A stretch of 64,000 nucleotides of DNA from Methanofollis fontis (GTDB lineage Archaea > Halobacteriota > Methanomicrobia > Methanomicrobiales > Methanofollaceae): positions 682,001-746,000 of the forward strand of contig NZ_PGCL01000001.1 in NCBI RefSeq assembly GCF_004297185.1, read 5' to 3'. The notes below the pieces were generated by a model, which saw only the letters and a program-made list of their open reading frames with translations, did no database searches and was not told where the DNA came from. This document shows positions 54,078 through 63,285 of this stretch, piece by piece. Both the position numbers and the translations under genes were made by a program. How positions within the stretch are numbered: the stretch's first letter is position 1; each line of letters starts with the position of its first letter.

Positions 54078-55292
54078 ATGACGATTGGAACACTCACAGA
54101 TCTCGACCTCACCGGAAAAACCGTACTCCTGCGTGTTGACTTCAACTCTCCGATCGACCCGGCATCCGGAGAGATCCTGGATGATAAACGGTTCCGGGAG
54201 CATCTCCCGACCGTCCGTGCTCTTGAGGACGCAAAGGTCGTCGTGCTGGCGCATCAGAGCCGGCCCGGCAAGAAGGACTTCACCCCCCTCAGGGGGCATG
54301 CGGAGAGGCTGGAGCACCTCCTCGGCCGCCCGGTCTCCTATATCGACGACATCTTCGGGCGTGCAGCCCGGAATGCAGTCTCTTCCATGCGGCCCGGAGA
54401 GGTTCTGATGCTCGAGAATGTGCGCTTCAATGCGGAAGAAAACCTGACCCTCAATCCTGAGGCGGCAAAAAGCACCCATATCTGCCGGATGCTCTCCTCT
54501 ATGGGCGATATCTTCGTCAACGATGCCTTTGGCACCGCCCACCGTTCGCAGCCCACGGTTGTAGGTCTCCCGATGCTGATGCGTTCTGCTGCCGGTCTGT
54601 TGATGGAGCGGGAGGTTTCCACCCTCTCACGGGTCTTCACCGGAGCGCCGCGTCCCGTGACCTTTGTGCTCGGCGGGACGAAGGTGGACGACTCGGTGGC
54701 GGTGGCCGAGAACGTGCTTGAGAAAGGGATCGCAGACCGGGTCATCGTTATCGGTGTGGTTGCAAATGTGTTCCTGATGGCGGAGGGCCACGACATCGGC
54801 AGGCCCTCCACCGACCTGATCGGGCAGTTGAAATATACGGGCGAGATTGAGCGGGCGAAGTCCCTCCTCTCCCGATTTGAGGGCCGGGTGGTGCTCCCTG
54901 ATCAGGTGGCCGTCCGGGAGGGTGATGGGCGCATGGAGTATGCCGTCGATAGCATCCCCGCCGAGTTCCCGGTGATGGACATCGGTTCAGAGGCGCTGCG
55001 GCGGGTGAACGAGGCGATCCGATCGTCCGGTACGGTTGTCCTCAACGGTCCGGCCGGTGTGTTCGAGGATCCCGCCTTTGCCATGGGCACCCATGAAATC
55101 CTCAGGGCTTCATCGAAGGTGCCCTTCTCGGTGGTCGGTGGCGGGCACACGGCGGCCGTGATAGAGAAGATGGGGCTTGAATCGGCGTTCACCCATATCT
55201 CGACGGGTGGCGGGGCATGTATTGAGTTCCTGACCGGAAAGAAACTGCCAGCTGTCGCCGCACTGGAGCGTTCAAAAGAGATCTATGGATAA
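54078..55292 (+). CDS. pgk: Phosphoglycerate kinase
   Basis: The 404-aa product has the PGK signatures: 'KTVLLRVDFNSPIDPASGEI', 'VVVLAHQSRPGKKDFTPLRG', LENVRFN, 'NDAFGTAHRSQPTVVGLP', 'VLNGPAGVFED' and the closing 'SVVGGGHTAAVIEKMG'. It interconverts 1,3-bisphosphoglycerate and 3-phosphoglycerate, mainly in the gluconeogenic direction in methanogens. I start it at 54078 (MTIGTLTDLD); in-frame upstream codons are unlike the family. Confidence 0.96.
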   Translation: MTIGTLTDLDLTGKTVLLRVDFNSPIDPASGEILDDKRFREHLPTVRALEDAKVVVLAHQSRPGKKDFTPLRGHAERLEHLLGRPVSYIDDIFGRAARNAVSSMRPGEVLMLENVRFNAEENLTLNPEAAKSTHICRMLSSMGDIFVNDAFGTAHRSQPTVVGLPMLMRSAAGLLMEREVSTLSRVFTGAPRPVTFVLGGTKVDDSVAVAENVLEKGIADRVIVIGVVANVFLMAEGHDIGRPSTDLIGQLKYTGEIERAKSLLSRFEGRVVLPDQVAVREGDGRMEYAVDSIPAEFPVMDIGSEALRRVNEAIRSSGTVVLNGPAGVFEDPAFAMGTHEILRASSKVPFSVVGGGHTAAVIEKMGLESAFTHISTGGGACIEFLTGKKLPAVAALERSKEIYG

Positions 55293-55301
55293 TAAAATCA
55301 T

Positions 55302-55499
55302 TCACTCTTTTTCTTTTATCTCTGCATGTTTCAGGCGTTTCAATATCTCAAGTGCCTCGGTTTTCTGGTTTGTTCCAAGGCGCCTGAACATCTCCCTGAC
55401 ATCGTGGTCTGAGGAATTGAGGAGGGTGCACACCTCATCTGGCTCCGGACTCACTTCGAGGCGCCCTCGTATCCCCCCGAATCCATCAGATCCGCTCAT
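55302..55499 (-). CDS. Small acidic/helical protein, unknown
   Basis: The 65-aa product (MSGSDGFGGIRGRLEVSPEP, ending EILKRLKHAEIKEKE) has a C-terminal amphipathic helix with 'DVREMFRRLGTNQKTEALEI'. No family is recognised. A TATA-like element (actatatataat on the minus strand, about 55519-55531) sits 20-32 bp upstream, so a transcript is likely. It converges on pgk with a 9-bp gap. Confidence 0.55.
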   Translation of the reverse strand: MSGSDGFGGIRGRLEVSPEPDEVCTLLNSSDHDVREMFRRLGTNQKTEALEILKRLKHAEIKEKE

Positions 55500-55945
55500 A
55501 AATGGGATCGTGACATTCTATTATATATAGTTACCTTAATCGGTCCTTTCAACACGCTCCTTCAGGTTGATATCCCCCTCCATTGTTGAATTGTTATCCC
55601 GCCTCTCGATCATCGCCGTGATGCTCTCCATAGAATGCTCCCTGTCTCTGCGATGGAACCGCGGTGCTCTGAGAGAAAGACCCGTCGGTTGTTTCCCTGT
55701 CATTCGTCCCCCCCGGACTGTTGACGTGAACGATTGATGCCGGTATCACTACATAATACTTTCTGCAGGTTCCGGAGCGGGAGTGCGATAGTTGATGTGA
55801 ATTACTATCTGATCCGATTGCGCCTCCAACCTGAGTAATTTTATCATGGGGCGGGCATCCGTCCCTGTACGGGCATCAAATGATCACCCACATATATCAT
55901 GGATTTCCTTCTCCTATTCACGCGGGGGGAGGAAGGTGAACCTCT
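55500..55945. other. 446-bp intergenic region with two promoter elements
   Basis: It contains the TATA element of the small minus-strand gene (about 55519-55531) and, for the beta-helix gene, acatatatcat at 55889-55899 plus a purine-rich site gggggaggaagg (about 55925-55936). I see no gene or repeat in the middle. Confidence 0.5.
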
Positions 55946-58900
55946 ATGAATATACCCCTGCGATCCCTGTTATTGGCGGCGTGCCTCCTGTTCATCGCCG
56001 CATGTGCGCCGGTTTCTGCTGATGTGATGAATGGATCTGTGATCCATGTGCCCGGTGATTATCCAACGGTCGGAGCGGCGATCGACGCCGCCGCCGACGG
56101 CGACACGATCCTCATCGCCTCTGGAACCTATACCGAGAACGTGAACGTGACAAAACGCCTCGGCATTGCCGGCGACGGGATGCCGGTGATCGATGCCGGC
56201 AGTGCGGGCAGCGCCGTCACGGTGAGCGCCGACGGGGTGTCTATCACCGGTATCGCCGCCACCGGTTCGGGTGACGTTTGCAGCGGCGACCCAGAACCCG
56301 CCGATGCCGGGTTCATGGTCTGCTCCGATGACGTCCGTCTCCTGAACTGTTCTGCCGTCGACAATGGCGGTCACGGGATCTATGTCCTCGGGGCGTCGAA
56401 CTTCACGGTCGAATCCACCACCTCATCGGGGAATGGATATCATGGACTCCGCATGGAGGAGAGCGATCTCCTGGCGGTGAGCGGGTGCGAGGTCGACGGC
56501 AACGGCAACCATGGTCTGCTGATCCGGGGATGCAGCGACGTAACGGTGACTGAGTGCGCCGTCACCGATAACGGTGTCCATGGTCTCCGTCTCTATGACT
56601 GCGAAAACCTCTCCCTCACCGGCAACCTGATATCGGGCAGCGGTGTCCATGGCATAAACGCGGAAGAGATGGATGCGTGCGTCTTCGGCGCGAATACCAT
56701 CACCGGCAACGGCAACCATGGTCTGATCATACAGTCCTGGAATGGGTATTGTACCGGGATCACCGTCTCCGACAACACCCTGACGGATAATGGGGGGATG
56801 GGGCTCTTCCTCTACCTGGTCGATGACGCCGATGTGATCGGCAACACCGCCACCGAGAACGGCAAACTCGGTCTCAGGCTCTGGAGTGTCACCAACACCA
56901 CGCTCTCGGGCAATGTGATGGCGGAGAACACCCGCGACTTCGGCTACCGGAGCGCCGATCCCTCCCCCGGCAACCGGATCGACACCACCAACACCGCCGG
57001 CGGCAGACCGGTCTATTATCTGGAGGGCGAATCGGGTCGCACCATCGACGCCTCGACCGATGCCGCCGTCGTCTGCTGTGTCGGGTGCAGCGATATCACG
57101 GTGGAGGGGTTGGCGTTTGTCGATAACCTGAACGGTGTCAATTTCATCCACACCGACGACTCCACCGTCAGGGACTGCACCTTTACCAATATCGGCAGGA
57201 GCATCGAGATCTTCTCCGGGACCAACCTCGCCGTCGAGGATAATGCCGTTTCGACCTCAGGAACCAGCTGTTATGCCCTGATCCTGGACCAGGTCTCGGC
57301 GTCCTCGATCGCCTCCAATGCCTTCGACCTGGTGGACGGCCGCATCGTTGTCAATGGTTCATCCGCCCTTTCGATGCAGCAGAACACGATTCTCTCGGAC
57401 GGTGGCAATGCCTACTTCATGCATGTCGACGAGTCCCTCCTCTCCCGAAATGTGCTGAACTTCTCGGACGCCGGTGTGTATTATGAGAACTTCTCCAACA
57501 ACACCGTCTATGAGAATGATTTCTGTATCAAGCCGCCCGCTCTTCCAGCCATGCTCCCCGCAGAGGCGGAATGCCAGGATAAAGGGCAGAAAGGGTGCGG
57601 CAGCGGTGAAGGCTGCAGTCTGAGATCCGCTGACGATGCAGAGATTCCGATCCCCGAAGCCTCTCTCCGCCTTCTGAACGCCGACGATCAGGGCGAGTCG
57701 GGGAATGTCTGGAACTCCACCGAACCGGTCGCCTACCGCTATGACGGCACCCTCCACGACTCCCATCTCGGGAACCACTGGAGCACCTACAATGGCAGTG
57801 ATCTGGACAATGACGGTATCGGAGACACACCTGTTGACCTCGGATCACTTGGAGAGGACGACCGCCCGCTGATGCACTCGTTCACCGAATACATCGGACC
57901 GGTGACCATCCATGTGCCGGAAGAGGCGGCGAGCATCCAGCAGGCGATCACGATGGCGAAGGACGGTGATTCAATCGTGGTTGCAGCCGGCACCTACAAC
58001 GAATCGGTCGTGATCAACCGGAGCGTCACGCTCACCGGTGTCGGGATGCCTGTCATTTCATCGGACGATGGCGTCTATCTCTCCACGGACGGCGCCGTCT
58101 TCGAGGGTTTCACTGTCACCGGCAATGCCACAGAAACCGTCGGGATTGATATCGAAGCCGCCGACAGTGTTGTACGGGACACCGTGGTGACCGGCACCCT
58201 GATCGGCATCGGGGTTGGGGATTCCGGCAACCTCACCCTCTCGAACAACACGATGACGAACAACACCTATAACTTCGGATATCTCGACACCGATCCCTCC
58301 CCCGGCAACAGCATCGATACCTCCAACACCGTCGACGGGCGCCCGGTCGTCTACCTTGAGGGCGCCTCAGATGTCGAGATCGGTCCCGACGCCGGCGCCG
58401 TCGTCTGTGTGGGCTGTACCGATGTGCTGGTGGACGGACTGGCGCTGTCGGATTCCTATGTCGGGTGTGCGTTCTTCTCCTGCACCGATGTGGCCGTGAT
58501 CAACACCACGGCTGAGACCTGCTGCTATGGGGCGGTCGCTATTGGATCAGAGAATGTGGCGATCGTCGATTCCCTGATTTCAGCCGGATTTGCTGGTCTG
58601 ATCGCTATCGATTCAGAGGGTGTTCTTGTGGATGCTCTCTCCATCGAGGCTCTGGAAGCAGGACTGATGCTTTCAGGCTGTGACGGGTGCGTTGTCGTGG
58701 ACAGCGCCGTCACTGCAGAGTTGATTGGGATGGAAATGGCAGACAGCGCCTGCCTGAGCGTATTTGGTTCCACAGTTGGGGGCTATGTGGGTGTTTTAGG
58801 CGTAGAGATTGAGAATTGCAGCCTGACCGGGAACACGGTCTCCGGATATATTGTTGGAGGGGCGTTACTTGGCATGGATAACTCCTCGGTGACTAAAAAC

Positions 58901-60190
58901 ACCTTCTCCGGGTATCTCCCGCTGTCGGGTTCGGGAACGGACACCGCTGTCTACCTGAACAGCATGCTCTTCTCCGAACCGATGGAACCCGAAATGACGG
59001 AGTCCGTCTGTTCGCAGGCCGATATGCCGGCCTGGAGCGGATGTGAATGGCTGGATGGGTATTACCAGGAGCAATCTCCCTTCTTCACCGGACAGGCGGC
59101 GTTCCCCCGCCAGGAAGCGGTCGAGGATTCAGGCCTCCTCTGGAACTCTCCTGAGGAGCGGACCTATCGCTACAACGGCAGTGTCCACACCAATTTCACC
59201 GGCAACTACTGGAGCACCTACAATGGCACCGACTCAAACGGCGACGGCATCGGGGATGAGGGCTTTGAGATCGTGGAGAACCTCACCGACTCCTACCCGC
59301 TGATGGAGCGTTTTGAGGGATATGCGGCCCCTCTGGCCCTGTTTGAGGCGGTGCCGACCACCGGCGCCGCCCCGCTGACCGTGCGGTTCACCGACACCTC
59401 GGCAAACGAGCCCGACACCTGGTCCTGGGCGTTCGGAGACGGCGCCGTCTCCGCAGAAGAGGACCCGGTGCACACCTATACACAGACCGGCACCTATACC
59501 GTTCTCCTGAACGTCTCCAATGCCTACGGCGCCGACACCATCACCGGCACCGTCACGGTGACGGCGGCATCAGGCGGGGGCGGGAGTTCCTCGTCCTCCT
59601 CGGCGGGGTCGGCGAGCAGTCTCTCTGCCGGCACGCCTGCGGTGATCCCCTTCAGGTCAGGGACCACCCCGGTTTCTGCGGTGGAGATCACCCCCGCCGG
59701 GAGCATCCCGTCGGTGCTGGTGACGGCCGATTCGGTCTCCCTCCCCTCAGATGTCCCGGTTCCCTCGGGTGAGGTCTATGACTGCCTCCAGATCCAGGTC
59801 TATCATGCCACCGACGACGAGATCGCCTCCGGCGTGATCGATTTCTCGGTCTCAAAGGCATGGCTGGATGAGCGCAACCTCTCCCCTGAGGACATCGCGG
59901 TCTGGCGCTATCATGACGGCGTATGGGAGCGCCTCAAAGTGGAAGTGACCGGCGAGAGCGGTGACGCCTTTACCTTCCGGGCCGAAACACCGGGCTTCTC
60001 GTATTTCGCCATCACCGCCCTGCCGGAGAAGGCCCCGGTCGTAGCAGAGAATGTGACGCCGGCGGCGACGCTGGCGCCTGCAGAACCGGTGGAGACGGCA
60101 GAAACCCTGCCCCCGGCGACACAGAAGAGCCCGCTTGTCTTTGCTCCCATAGCGGCGCTCGGCGCCCTGCTGGTGCTCAGGCGGAGATAA
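55946..60190 (+). CDS. Giant parallel beta-helix surface protein with PKD and PGF-pre-PGF domains
   Basis: The 1414-aa product has a signal peptide (SLLLAACLLFIAACAPVSA). Two homologous beta-helix halves follow (about 30-640 and 650-1120), each opening with an IHVP...DGD-T-I/V motif and closing with 'WSTYNGSD/TD...GDGIGD'. A PKD domain lies at about 1128-1205, then a serine-rich linker, a domain like PGF-pre-PGF (about 1225-1360), and a C-terminal hydrophobic helix ending LLVLRRR after SPLVFAP. Such tails resemble archaeosortase-processed anchors. Helical repeats of the NosD/CASH type often bind carbohydrate. Function on the cell surface is inferred. Confidence 0.85.
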   Translation: MNIPLRSLLLAACLLFIAACAPVSADVMNGSVIHVPGDYPTVGAAIDAAADGDTILIASGTYTENVNVTKRLGIAGDGMPVIDAGSAGSAVTVSADGVSITGIAATGSGDVCSGDPEPADAGFMVCSDDVRLLNCSAVDNGGHGIYVLGASNFTVESTTSSGNGYHGLRMEESDLLAVSGCEVDGNGNHGLLIRGCSDVTVTECAVTDNGVHGLRLYDCENLSLTGNLISGSGVHGINAEEMDACVFGANTITGNGNHGLIIQSWNGYCTGITVSDNTLTDNGGMGLFLYLVDDADVIGNTATENGKLGLRLWSVTNTTLSGNVMAENTRDFGYRSADPSPGNRIDTTNTAGGRPVYYLEGESGRTIDASTDAAVVCCVGCSDITVEGLAFVDNLNGVNFIHTDDSTVRDCTFTNIGRSIEIFSGTNLAVEDNAVSTSGTSCYALILDQVSASSIASNAFDLVDGRIVVNGSSALSMQQNTILSDGGNAYFMHVDESLLSRNVLNFSDAGVYYENFSNNTVYENDFCIKPPALPAMLPAEAECQDKGQKGCGSGEGCSLRSADDAEIPIPEASLRLLNADDQGESGNVWNSTEPVAYRYDGTLHDSHLGNHWSTYNGSDLDNDGIGDTPVDLGSLGEDDRPLMHSFTEYIGPVTIHVPEEAASIQQAITMAKDGDSIVVAAGTYNESVVINRSVTLTGVGMPVISSDDGVYLSTDGAVFEGFTVTGNATETVGIDIEAADSVVRDTVVTGTLIGIGVGDSGNLTLSNNTMTNNTYNFGYLDTDPSPGNSIDTSNTVDGRPVVYLEGASDVEIGPDAGAVVCVGCTDVLVDGLALSDSYVGCAFFSCTDVAVINTTAETCCYGAVAIGSENVAIVDSLISAGFAGLIAIDSEGVLVDALSIEALEAGLMLSGCDGCVVVDSAVTAELIGMEMADSACLSVFGSTVGGYVGVLGVEIENCSLTGNTVSGYIVGGALLGMDNSSVTKNTFSGYLPLSGSGTDTAVYLNSMLFSEPMEPEMTESVCSQADMPAWSGCEWLDGYYQEQSPFFTGQAAFPRQEAVEDSGLLWNSPEERTYRYNGSVHTNFTGNYWSTYNGTDSNGDGIGDEGFEIVENLTDSYPLMERFEGYAAPLALFEAVPTTGAAPLTVRFTDTSANEPDTWSWAFGDGAVSAEEDPVHTYTQTGTYTVLLNVSNAYGADTITGTVTVTAASGGGGSSSSSSAGSASSLSAGTPAVIPFRSGTTPVSAVEITPAGSIPSVLVTADSVSLPSDVPVPSGEVYDCLQIQVYHATDDEIASGVIDFSVSKAWLDERNLSPEDIAVWRYHDGVWERLKVEVTGESGDAFTFRAETPGFSYFAITALPEKAPVVAENVTPAATLAPAEPVETAETLPPATQKSPLVFAPIAALGALLVLRRR

Positions 60191-60203
60191 CCCCTCTTTT
60201 TTT
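60190..60203. terminator. Convergent T-run terminator
   Basis: cccctctttttttattc lies between the beta-helix gene and the oppositely oriented ABC permease gene, with seven or more T on the plus strand. Confidence 0.5.
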
Positions 60204-61401
60204 ATTCGTAATGCAGCGCCTCGATCGGGTCGAGGTGCGCTGCCTTCCATGCCGGATAGACCCCGGAGAGGAGGCTTGTGGCGGTGCCGAACCCCATGCC
60301 GATCAGGATCGCTCTGACCCCTTCCGCCCCGATCCCCTCCGGTATGGTGCCGTATCCGGCGAAGATGCTCTCCGCCACCGATGCGGTGATCACGAGGCCC
60401 GCCCCTGCGGAGAGGGCGCCGCCGAGAAGGCTGCCGGCAATGCCCAGGATAAGGGCCTCGTAGAGGAACATCAGCAGGATCTCCCGGCGCAGGGCGCCCA
60501 GGGAACGCATGATCCCGATCTCGTGCGTCCGCTGGGTGACCGAGATGATCATCACGTTCAGGATCGATACCCCGGCCACCAGCAGCGCCACCCCCCCGAT
60601 TCCCAGGAGAAAGATGGAGATGGCGTCATAGGTCTGGTAGTAGAGCTCCAGGATCTCGCGGGAGTCCATGACGTCCACCACCTCCTTGCGGCGGTTCATC
60701 TGCTCCTTCACCGCCGCCTTCACCGCCGGGATATCGTCGAGATCGCCGACCTTGATCACCACCCGGTCGTAGGCCTCCTCGCCGTGGCGATCGAAGTACC
60801 AGTCCTCGGTCACCACCACCGCATAATCGGGGTTGATGTCGATGGCGAGCCCCCGCTCCTCCAGCACGCCGGCGATCCGCACCTCCTCGTCCCCGATGGT
60901 GACCCGTGCGCCCGCCCGCACCTCGAACTCCTCGGCAAGGTTGCTGCCGAGCAGGATCCCGGAACCGCCGGGCCATCCACCCGCGGCGACGGTGAGCAGG
61001 AGCGGCATGTCCTCCCGCGGCAGCACGATCACCGGCACAAATCCGCCTTCACTCCCTTTTTTCATCATCTCGGCAGTCTGGATGAGGGGGATGGCGGTGT
61101 TCGCCCCTGCTGCACGGGCGATGCGGTTATAATCCGCCTCGGAAATCCCGGTGGCAAGCGCTGAACGGGGATCGAAGGGATCGCCCGATGCGGCGGCGAG
61201 GTGGGGGGTGACGACCACCGTGTCCGAGACGTCGGCCACAAGACCGGAGAAGAGCGTGATCAGGTTCGCCCCCAGGATGCCGAGCGCCCCGATGGCGAGC
61301 ACCCCGATGACGATCCCGAGCACGGCAAGCCCGGAGCGCACGCTGTGGCGGCGCAGGTTGCGCACCGCGGAGATCAGAAAGAACTGCCCGACCGACCCCA
61401 C
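60202..61401 (-). CDS. MacB/FtsX-type ABC transporter permease (third)
   Basis: The 399-aa product has an N-terminal helix (SGLAVLGIVIGVLAIGALGI), a large extracytoplasmic domain with 'GSNLAEEFEVRAGARVTIGD' and 'AIDINPDYAVVVTEDWYFDR', and three C-terminal helices ending 'YPAWKAAHLDPIEALHYE'. That is the MacB/LolC architecture, a mechanotransmission ABC exporter. It is the last gene of a minus-strand cluster with one ATPase and two other permeases. Confidence 0.9.
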   Translation of the reverse strand: MGSVGQFFLISAVRNLRRHSVRSGLAVLGIVIGVLAIGALGILGANLITLFSGLVADVSDTVVVTPHLAAASGDPFDPRSALATGISEADYNRIARAAGANTAIPLIQTAEMMKKGSEGGFVPVIVLPREDMPLLLTVAAGGWPGGSGILLGSNLAEEFEVRAGARVTIGDEEVRIAGVLEERGLAIDINPDYAVVVTEDWYFDRHGEEAYDRVVIKVGDLDDIPAVKAAVKEQMNRRKEVVDVMDSREILELYYQTYDAISIFLLGIGGVALLVAGVSILNVMIISVTQRTHEIGIMRSLGALRREILLMFLYEALILGIAGSLLGGALSAGAGLVITASVAESIFAGYGTIPEGIGAEGVRAILIGMGFGTATSLLSGVYPAWKAAHLDPIEALHYE

Positions 61402-61408
61402 TCTCTCT

Positions 61409-62611
61409 TCACCCCCGCAGCGCCTCGATCGGCGTCATCCTGGACGCCTGCCATGCCGGGTAGAGCCCGGAGGCCATGCTCACCGCCACCCCGAAGAGCA
61501 TCGCAAACACGATGTAGGCGACCGAGACGGGATCGAAGATCGTCGCCCCCTCCCCGAAGGTGGTGCCGGCGGTGAACACCTGCAGGGCGGCCACACTGAT
61601 CAGGTATCCGCCGGCAAAACTGAACACCCCGCCGATGATGCTGCCGGCGATCCCGAGGATAAGGGCCTCGTAGAGGAACATCAGCAGGATCTCATTTCTT
61701 CTCGCCCCGATCGAGCGCATCACCCCGATCTCGCGGATCCGTTCGGTGACCGAGATGATCATCACGTTCAGGATTGAAACGCCGGCGATCACCAGCGATA
61801 TCGCCCCGATCGCAAGGAGAAACAGCCCCATGGCATCATAGATCTCGTTCACCTGCTGCAGCGCCTGGCGGGAATCGGTGATGTCCACCGTCTCGTCCCG
61901 GCGGTTGAGGGCGGTGTCGATCGCCGTCTTCACCCCGTCGATGTCATCCGGATCGGTGACCCGGACGATGATATAGTCATACCCGCCCTCCCGGTCAGGG
62001 AACATCTCGAAGAACCGCTCTTTTGTGACGACGATCGCATAGTCCGGGTTGATGTCGAAGGCAAACCCCCGCTCCTCCAGCACGCCCGCCACCGGCATGC
62101 TCTCGCCGCCGACCGTCACCCGACTCCCTGCCCGCAGATCATATTCCCGGGCAAGATAGACGCCGACAAGGCAGGAACGAGAGCCCGCACGGAGATAATT
62201 CCCCTCGGAGAGGTCGAGAAGATGGGATATATCCTCGTAGGGCAACCCCATCACCAGGGCATACCCGCCCTCGTTCCCGCTGAGCAGTTCTGCTGCCCCC
62301 TCGAGCACCGGCACCGTCCGGTATCCGCCCGCCGCCCGGCTGATTCGTTCGAAGTCGGCCTCCGTTATCGTGGCCGCCACCGTAGTCCGGGGATCACCGA
62401 CAAATCCGGCATCGCCGAGGGCGGTGTGGGGCGTGATCACCACCGTATCCCCCACATCGGCGATGAGGGCAGCGGCCAGCAGGTTGATGGAGTTGCCCAT
62501 CACTCCCAGGGAGGCGATCGCAAACACCCCGATGACGATGCCGAGCGTGGCCAGAAGGGACCGCACGGAATGCCGCCTGACATTCCTGAGGGCAAACGAG
62601 AAAAAGATCAT
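61409..62611 (-). CDS. MacB/FtsX-type ABC transporter permease (second)
   Basis: The 400-aa product is a paralogue of the neighbours: 'SLLATLGIVIGVFAIASLGV' helix, a periplasmic-type domain with 'AREYDLRAGSRVTVGGESMP', 'AFDINPDYAIVVTKERFFEM', and the C-terminal 'LYPAWQASRMTPIEALRG'. It overlaps the ATPase gene by 4 nt and precedes the third permease by 7 bp, so the genes are co-transcribed. Confidence 0.9.
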   Translation of the reverse strand: MIFFSFALRNVRRHSVRSLLATLGIVIGVFAIASLGVMGNSINLLAAALIADVGDTVVITPHTALGDAGFVGDPRTTVAATITEADFERISRAAGGYRTVPVLEGAAELLSGNEGGYALVMGLPYEDISHLLDLSEGNYLRAGSRSCLVGVYLAREYDLRAGSRVTVGGESMPVAGVLEERGFAFDINPDYAIVVTKERFFEMFPDREGGYDYIIVRVTDPDDIDGVKTAIDTALNRRDETVDITDSRQALQQVNEIYDAMGLFLLAIGAISLVIAGVSILNVMIISVTERIREIGVMRSIGARRNEILLMFLYEALILGIAGSIIGGVFSFAGGYLISVAALQVFTAGTTFGEGATIFDPVSVAYIVFAMLFGVAVSMASGLYPAWQASRMTPIEALRG

Positions 62612-63285
62612 ATGATCCGTCCGTCGACGATCTCGATCCGCCGCCGTGCATAGTCCGCCACATGCTGGTCATGGGTGACCATGATGATCGTCTTCCCCTC
62701 CCGGTTCATGCTGCTGAGGAGGTCCATGATCCCGGTCCCGGTCTTTGTATCCAGGTTGCCGGTGGGTTCGTCGGCGAGAAGGATCTCGGGATCGTTGATC
62801 AGGGCGCGGGCGATCGCCACCCGCTGCTGCTGACCTCCAGAGAGCTCTGCCGGGGTGTGGGTGAGCAGCTCGCGTTCAAGCCCGACCGAACTGAGGATCT
62901 CCAGGCAGCGCTCGGTGCACCCGCCCCGCCGCTCCTTGAGGAGGCGGGGAAACTCCACGTTCTCGACGACGTTGAGGAGGGGGATGAGGTTGAACTGCTG
63001 GAAGATGAAGCCGATGTGGTCCCGGCGGAGGGCGGTGAGTTCATCGTCCGAAAGACTGCCGATATCCTTTCCCTTGATATAGAGTTTCCCTGCCGTCGGG
63101 GTGTCCAGGCAGCCCATGAGGTTGAGGAGGGTGGACTTGCCCGACCCCGACGGCCCCATGATCGCAAGGAACTCTCCGGCCTCGACATCGAGGGAGACAT
63201 TGTCGAGGGCCACCACATCGCCTGCCGGGAGGGGGTAGACCTTTGAAACCCCCACAAATCTGATGATCGGTTCCTGTTCATTCAT
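62608..63285 (-). CDS. ABC transporter ATPase (MacB/LolD type)
   Basis: The 225-aa product has Walker [10 protein letters not shown], the family-specific '[20 protein letters not shown]', the signature [15 protein letters not shown], and Walker B '[12 protein letters not shown]', followed by the H-loop VTHDQHVA. It drives the adjacent FtsX/MacB-type permeases. It overlaps the upstream permease by 8 nt and the downstream one by 4 nt. Confidence 0.96.
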   Translation of the reverse strand: MNEQEPIIRFVGVSKVYPLPAGDVVALDNVSLDVEAGEFLAIMGPSGSGKSTLLNLMGCLDTPTAGKLYIKGKDIGSLSDDELTALRRDHIGFIFQQFNLIPLLNVVENVEFPRLLKERRGGCTERCLEILSSVGLERELLTHTPAELSGGQQQRVAIARALINDPEILLADEPTGNLDTKTGTGIMDLLSSMNREGKTIIMVTHDQHVADYARRRIEIVDGRII

